A stretch of 24,858 nucleotides of DNA from an uncultured Clostridia bacterium. Its GTDB lineage: Bacteria; Bacillota; Clostridia; Saccharofermentanales; Fastidiosipilaceae. The stretch is taken from NCBI GenBank assembly GCA_947253135.1, contig CAMXYS010000008.1, positions 1 to 24,858 of the forward strand. Direction: 5' to 3'. This document shows positions 22,706 through 24,858 of this stretch, piece after piece. Every line of letters begins with the position of its first letter. The stretch's first letter is position 1. Made by a program: the position numbers and the translations under genes. The notes beneath the pieces were generated by a model. That model was not told the origin of the DNA, did no database searches, and saw only the letters and a program-made list of their open reading frames with translations.

Positions 22706-24052
22706 ATGGACACAGATGTGGTTAAGGGGTCGAATGATGAGAGTCGGCCAGATCAGGCGAAGCCGGTGGCGGTCGAGGGGAGGGCTGAAAACTTTGAGCA
22801 AACAGCTGAAAACCCCAAGCAGAGGGCGGTCGAGGAGGGCGCAGAGGCAAAACTGGCACAAGCCAGAGCCGGCATCCGGGAGCTTGATCGGACTTTGACG
22901 GACTTATTGATCGAGCGAGCCGGTTTTTATGCACAAGTGGCAGAGGCCAAGGCTGAGCTTAATCAACCGGTTAAAAATGACGCTGTGGAAGCCGAGAAGC
23001 TAGCTGCCTTGGCAGACCGGGCAACTGACGTCGACCAGGGTGTGATGCTGGCTGAAATCTACCGCTCCATCATGCGGCAAGCACGTATTTATCAATACCG
23101 GTATTTAACCGAAAAGCGCGAGCGGTTTACAGCCCGGTCACCTGTCTCCGCCGTCATTCCGAACCGGGTCCGGATGACCCTGCCGGCTTATAAAATTGCC
23201 GTGACACAGGGAACAGACAGCTCCCATGCCGCCAAGGCGGCCGGCCTTCTCTTTCCTGAGGCGACCTTGTTACACACTAAAACCTTTGCCAATGCGGCCT
23301 GTCAGGTGACCGACGCCATTGCGCCGGTGGCCGTCTTGCCGTTGGAAAACACGACGGCCGGGACTGTTGATGAAGTTTACCACTTATTAGAGCGCGAGCC
23401 GCTTTACATTGTTCGCTCGCTTGATTTGCCCATCCACCACCGACTGTGTGTCTTGCCCGGCACTAAATTCAGTGCGATCAGGCGGATCATTTCCCACCCG
23501 CAGGCCTTGGCCCAATGTTCTGTTTTCACTCAGACGATGGGATGGGAGACCGAAGAAATCCAAAATACAGCTTTTGCTGCCGCCAAAGTGAAAGCAGACG
23601 GACAAAAACAGCAGGCGGCGTTAGCCTCTCCGGAAGCGGCCAAGGCCTACGGTTTAGCAGTCCTGCCGACAGAAATTGCCAATGAGGGCAGCAATACGAC
23701 CCGCTTTATCGCCCTGTCGACTGAGCCGGTGATTGCTGCCGGTGCCGACACCCTGACTTTAATCTGCCGTCTGCCTCACCGCCGGGGCAGCTTGGCCAAC
23801 CTGCTGGCCTTGCTGGAAACTTATGATTTGAACTTAAAAAAGATTCTCTCCCGCCCGGTGCCGGGCAAGCCCTGGGAATATAGTTTTTATTTGGATATTG
23901 AAACCGCTCCGCTAGGGGACGGTGCCGACTTGGCCGAGGCGGTTGCAAGCACTGACGGGGGGGATAAAATACTGGCCGCCTTAGCAGTCTTACCTCAAGA
24001 ACTTGAAGCGGTTCGTTTGCTCGGCTGGTACCGGCAGGAACAAACCCCTTGA
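22706..24052 (+). CDS. pheA: Bifunctional chorismate mutase/prephenate dehydratase (P-protein)
   Basis: Turns chorismate into prephenate and then phenylpyruvate on the phenylalanine branch (448 aa). After an acidic low-complexity N-terminus (about 1-50) comes an AroQ chorismate mutase helix bundle (IRELDRTLTDLLIERAGFYAQVA, then K and AEIYRSIM). The prephenate dehydratase domain from about residue 163 contains LPLENTTAGTVDEVY and EGSNTTRF. A C-terminal ACT domain (LICRLPHRRGSLANLLALLE, then SRPVPGKPWEYSFYLDIE) gives Phe feedback inhibition. The first dehydratase motif, usually GPxGTFS, reads TQGTDSSHAA and is degenerate. ATG 22706 has GGAAGGA nearby; the open frame reaches back into aroC, but that part is not PheA-like. 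It follows aroC by 5 nt. Confidence 0.93.
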   Translation: MDTDVVKGSNDESRPDQAKPVAVEGRAENFEQTAENPKQRAVEEGAEAKLAQARAGIRELDRTLTDLLIERAGFYAQVAEAKAELNQPVKNDAVEAEKLAALADRATDVDQGVMLAEIYRSIMRQARIYQYRYLTEKRERFTARSPVSAVIPNRVRMTLPAYKIAVTQGTDSSHAAKAAGLLFPEATLLHTKTFANAACQVTDAIAPVAVLPLENTTAGTVDEVYHLLEREPLYIVRSLDLPIHHRLCVLPGTKFSAIRRIISHPQALAQCSVFTQTMGWETEEIQNTAFAAAKVKADGQKQQAALASPEAAKAYGLAVLPTEIANEGSNTTRFIALSTEPVIAAGADTLTLICRLPHRRGSLANLLALLETYDLNLKKILSRPVPGKPWEYSFYLDIETAPLGDGADLAEAVASTDGGDKILAALAVLPQELEAVRLLGWYRQEQTP

Positions 24053-24177
24053 GGCCGATTGATTTTAAATTTGTTAAAATGGGTAGAGCTAGCGGGCGAA
24101 CCTTGCCTTGGCCTGCCCGTGGCCGGTATTTAAGTAATCTGAAAGGATCCGGCAGGCATAAAGCCGGGAGGTTTAAA

Positions 24178-24738
24178 ATGGATATTAAAAGATATAAAGT
24201 AGAAGCAGCAGACAGTTTTTTGATTACCATCGATATACAAGAGCGTCTGGCACCGGCCATCGATCAAACCGAGCTGTGCCAGGGGCGGGCCTTGCGGATG
24301 TTGGAGGCAGCTGCCTTGTTTGGCATGCCGGGCGCAGTGACAGAGCAATATCCTCGTGGCCTGGGTGAGTCATTGCCGTCCATCAAGACTGCCTATGAAA
24401 AAGCTGAACATGCCTGTTTTGACAAGACAGAATTCCAGGCAACGATTGCCCCGGTCATGGAAAAATTGCAGGCTTCCGGCCGCAAAACAGTCATTGTCAC
24501 CGGTATGGAAACCCATATTTGTGTCTATCAAACCGTCAGGAATTTGTTGGCTTTAGGTTATCGGGTTTTCGTCCCTGCCGATGCAGTCGGCTCGCGCACA
24601 GCTGAAAATAAGGCCAATGCCTTGGCGCAATTTACTCAAATGGGGGCTGTGGTTACCAATACAGAGACCCTTTTGTATGACTTGCTGGGCTCCTCCAAGG
24701 CTCCTCAATTTAAGGCTGTCTCCGCTATGGTTAAGTGA
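24178..24738 (+). CDS. Isochorismatase-fold (cysteine hydrolase) family protein
   Basis: Small cytoplasmic hydrolase (186 aa) of the isochorismatase/YcaC-like superfamily, which also includes nicotinamidases. The catalytic triad is visible: Asp in LITIDIQERLAP, Lys in FDKTEFQA and Cys in GMETHICVYQT. The TEQYPRGLG segment is typical of the YcaC-like group with unknown substrates. GGGAGG (24166-24171) lies 6 nt before ATG 24178; the frame is open upstream to 24049, but that part is not conserved in character. It follows pheA by 125 nt and may be the last gene of the aro operon or a separate unit. Despite its name, nothing ties it to chorismate chemistry. Confidence 0.85.
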   Translation: MDIKRYKVEAADSFLITIDIQERLAPAIDQTELCQGRALRMLEAAALFGMPGAVTEQYPRGLGESLPSIKTAYEKAEHACFDKTEFQATIAPVMEKLQASGRKTVIVTGMETHICVYQTVRNLLALGYRVFVPADAVGSRTAENKANALAQFTQMGAVVTNTETLLYDLLGSSKAPQFKAVSAMVK

Positions 24739-24743
24739 GCAGA

Positions 24744-24787
24744 AAAGGCCCTTTTGCCTGTCTTGGTACGGCCCGGAAGGGCAGGCG
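24744..24787 (+). other. Overlapping inverted repeats after the isochorismatase-like gene
   Basis: GCCCTT can pair with AAGGGC, and GCCTG with CAGGC, in this 44-nt stretch; the two pairings exclude each other. No T run follows the right arms, so I do not call a terminator. Confidence 0.25.
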
Positions 24788-24834
24788 CTCTACCTTGGAA
24801 CCACTAAGGGCTTGAACCAAAATGGAGGACACCT

Positions 24835-24858
24835 ATGGATGCGGCCAATGCCTGTCTC
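24835..24858 (+). CDS. Possible start of a further gene, cut by the window edge
   Basis: ATG 24835 has GGAGG (24824-24828) 6 nt upstream, and the frame stays open for the eight codons available (MDAANACL). The ribosome binding site is the only real evidence. Eight residues say nothing about function. Confidence 0.35.

Noticed and set aside
24059..24080. Promoter for the isochorismatase-like gene (TTGATT...TAAAAT)
   Set aside because: The spacing is about 10 nt, far below 16-18; an alternative TTGAGG at 24049 gives 20 nt and a poor -35.
24049..24177. Extension of the isochorismatase-like gene to 24049
   Set aside because: The residues are basic and unlike the family, and GGGAGG is correctly placed for ATG 24178.

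Overview
The window looks like chromosomal DNA from an anaerobic, Gram-positive-type bacterium, most likely a member of the Clostridia. Supporting signs are a lipobox sugar-binding lipoprotein, strong AGGAGG-type ribosome binding sites, a T-box leader, a QueT-type ECF transporter subunit, an oxygen-sensitive class III ribonucleotide reductase and a bifunctional AroQ-PheA protein. I cannot name the genus. No phage, insertion sequence, CRISPR array or plasmid gene is visible. All protein genes lie on the + strand except a GIY-YIG gene; a tRNA-Ser is also on the - strand.

Layout. (1) 100-3889: mglB-mglA-mglC, a galactose/methyl-galactoside type ABC importer, ending in a strong terminator. (2) 4067-5402: a structured leader, queT (queuosine precursor uptake) and an RsmC-like methyltransferase. 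(3) 5523-10688: a tightly packed four-gene cluster of a Mrp/ParA-like ATPase, a thioredoxin-fold lipoprotein, an IspF-like protein and a large M16C zinc protease. The first three each lack residues that are normally essential or strongly conserved in their families. This is the least ordinary part of the window. (4) 10773-11168 (-): a GIY-YIG protein. (5) 11408-14597: nrdD and nrdG behind two promoter candidates and a pair of NrdR boxes spaced 32 bp apart. (6) 14675-14760 (-): tRNA-Ser(UGA), transcribed back to back with the aro operon. (7) 14812-24052: a T-box-controlled aromatic amino acid operon: aroF - tyrA - second aroF - aroB - aroA - aroC - pheA. An isochorismatase-fold hydrolase follows at 24178-24738, and the window ends in the first codons of another possible gene.

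How the genes work together. The aro operon holds the entry step (two DAHP synthases), three shikimate-pathway steps and both branch enzymes to phenylalanine and tyrosine. The T-box would make it respond to an uncharged tRNA, and the best specifier reading is UUC (Phe). nrdDG supplies deoxynucleotides under anoxia and is predicted to be repressed by NrdR. A recurring oddity is that many enzymes here (RsmC-like, IspF-like, M16, TyrA, AroA, PheA) carry in-frame low-complexity Ala/Gly/Pro/Ser/Glu inserts or extensions. Some contain recognisable repeats.
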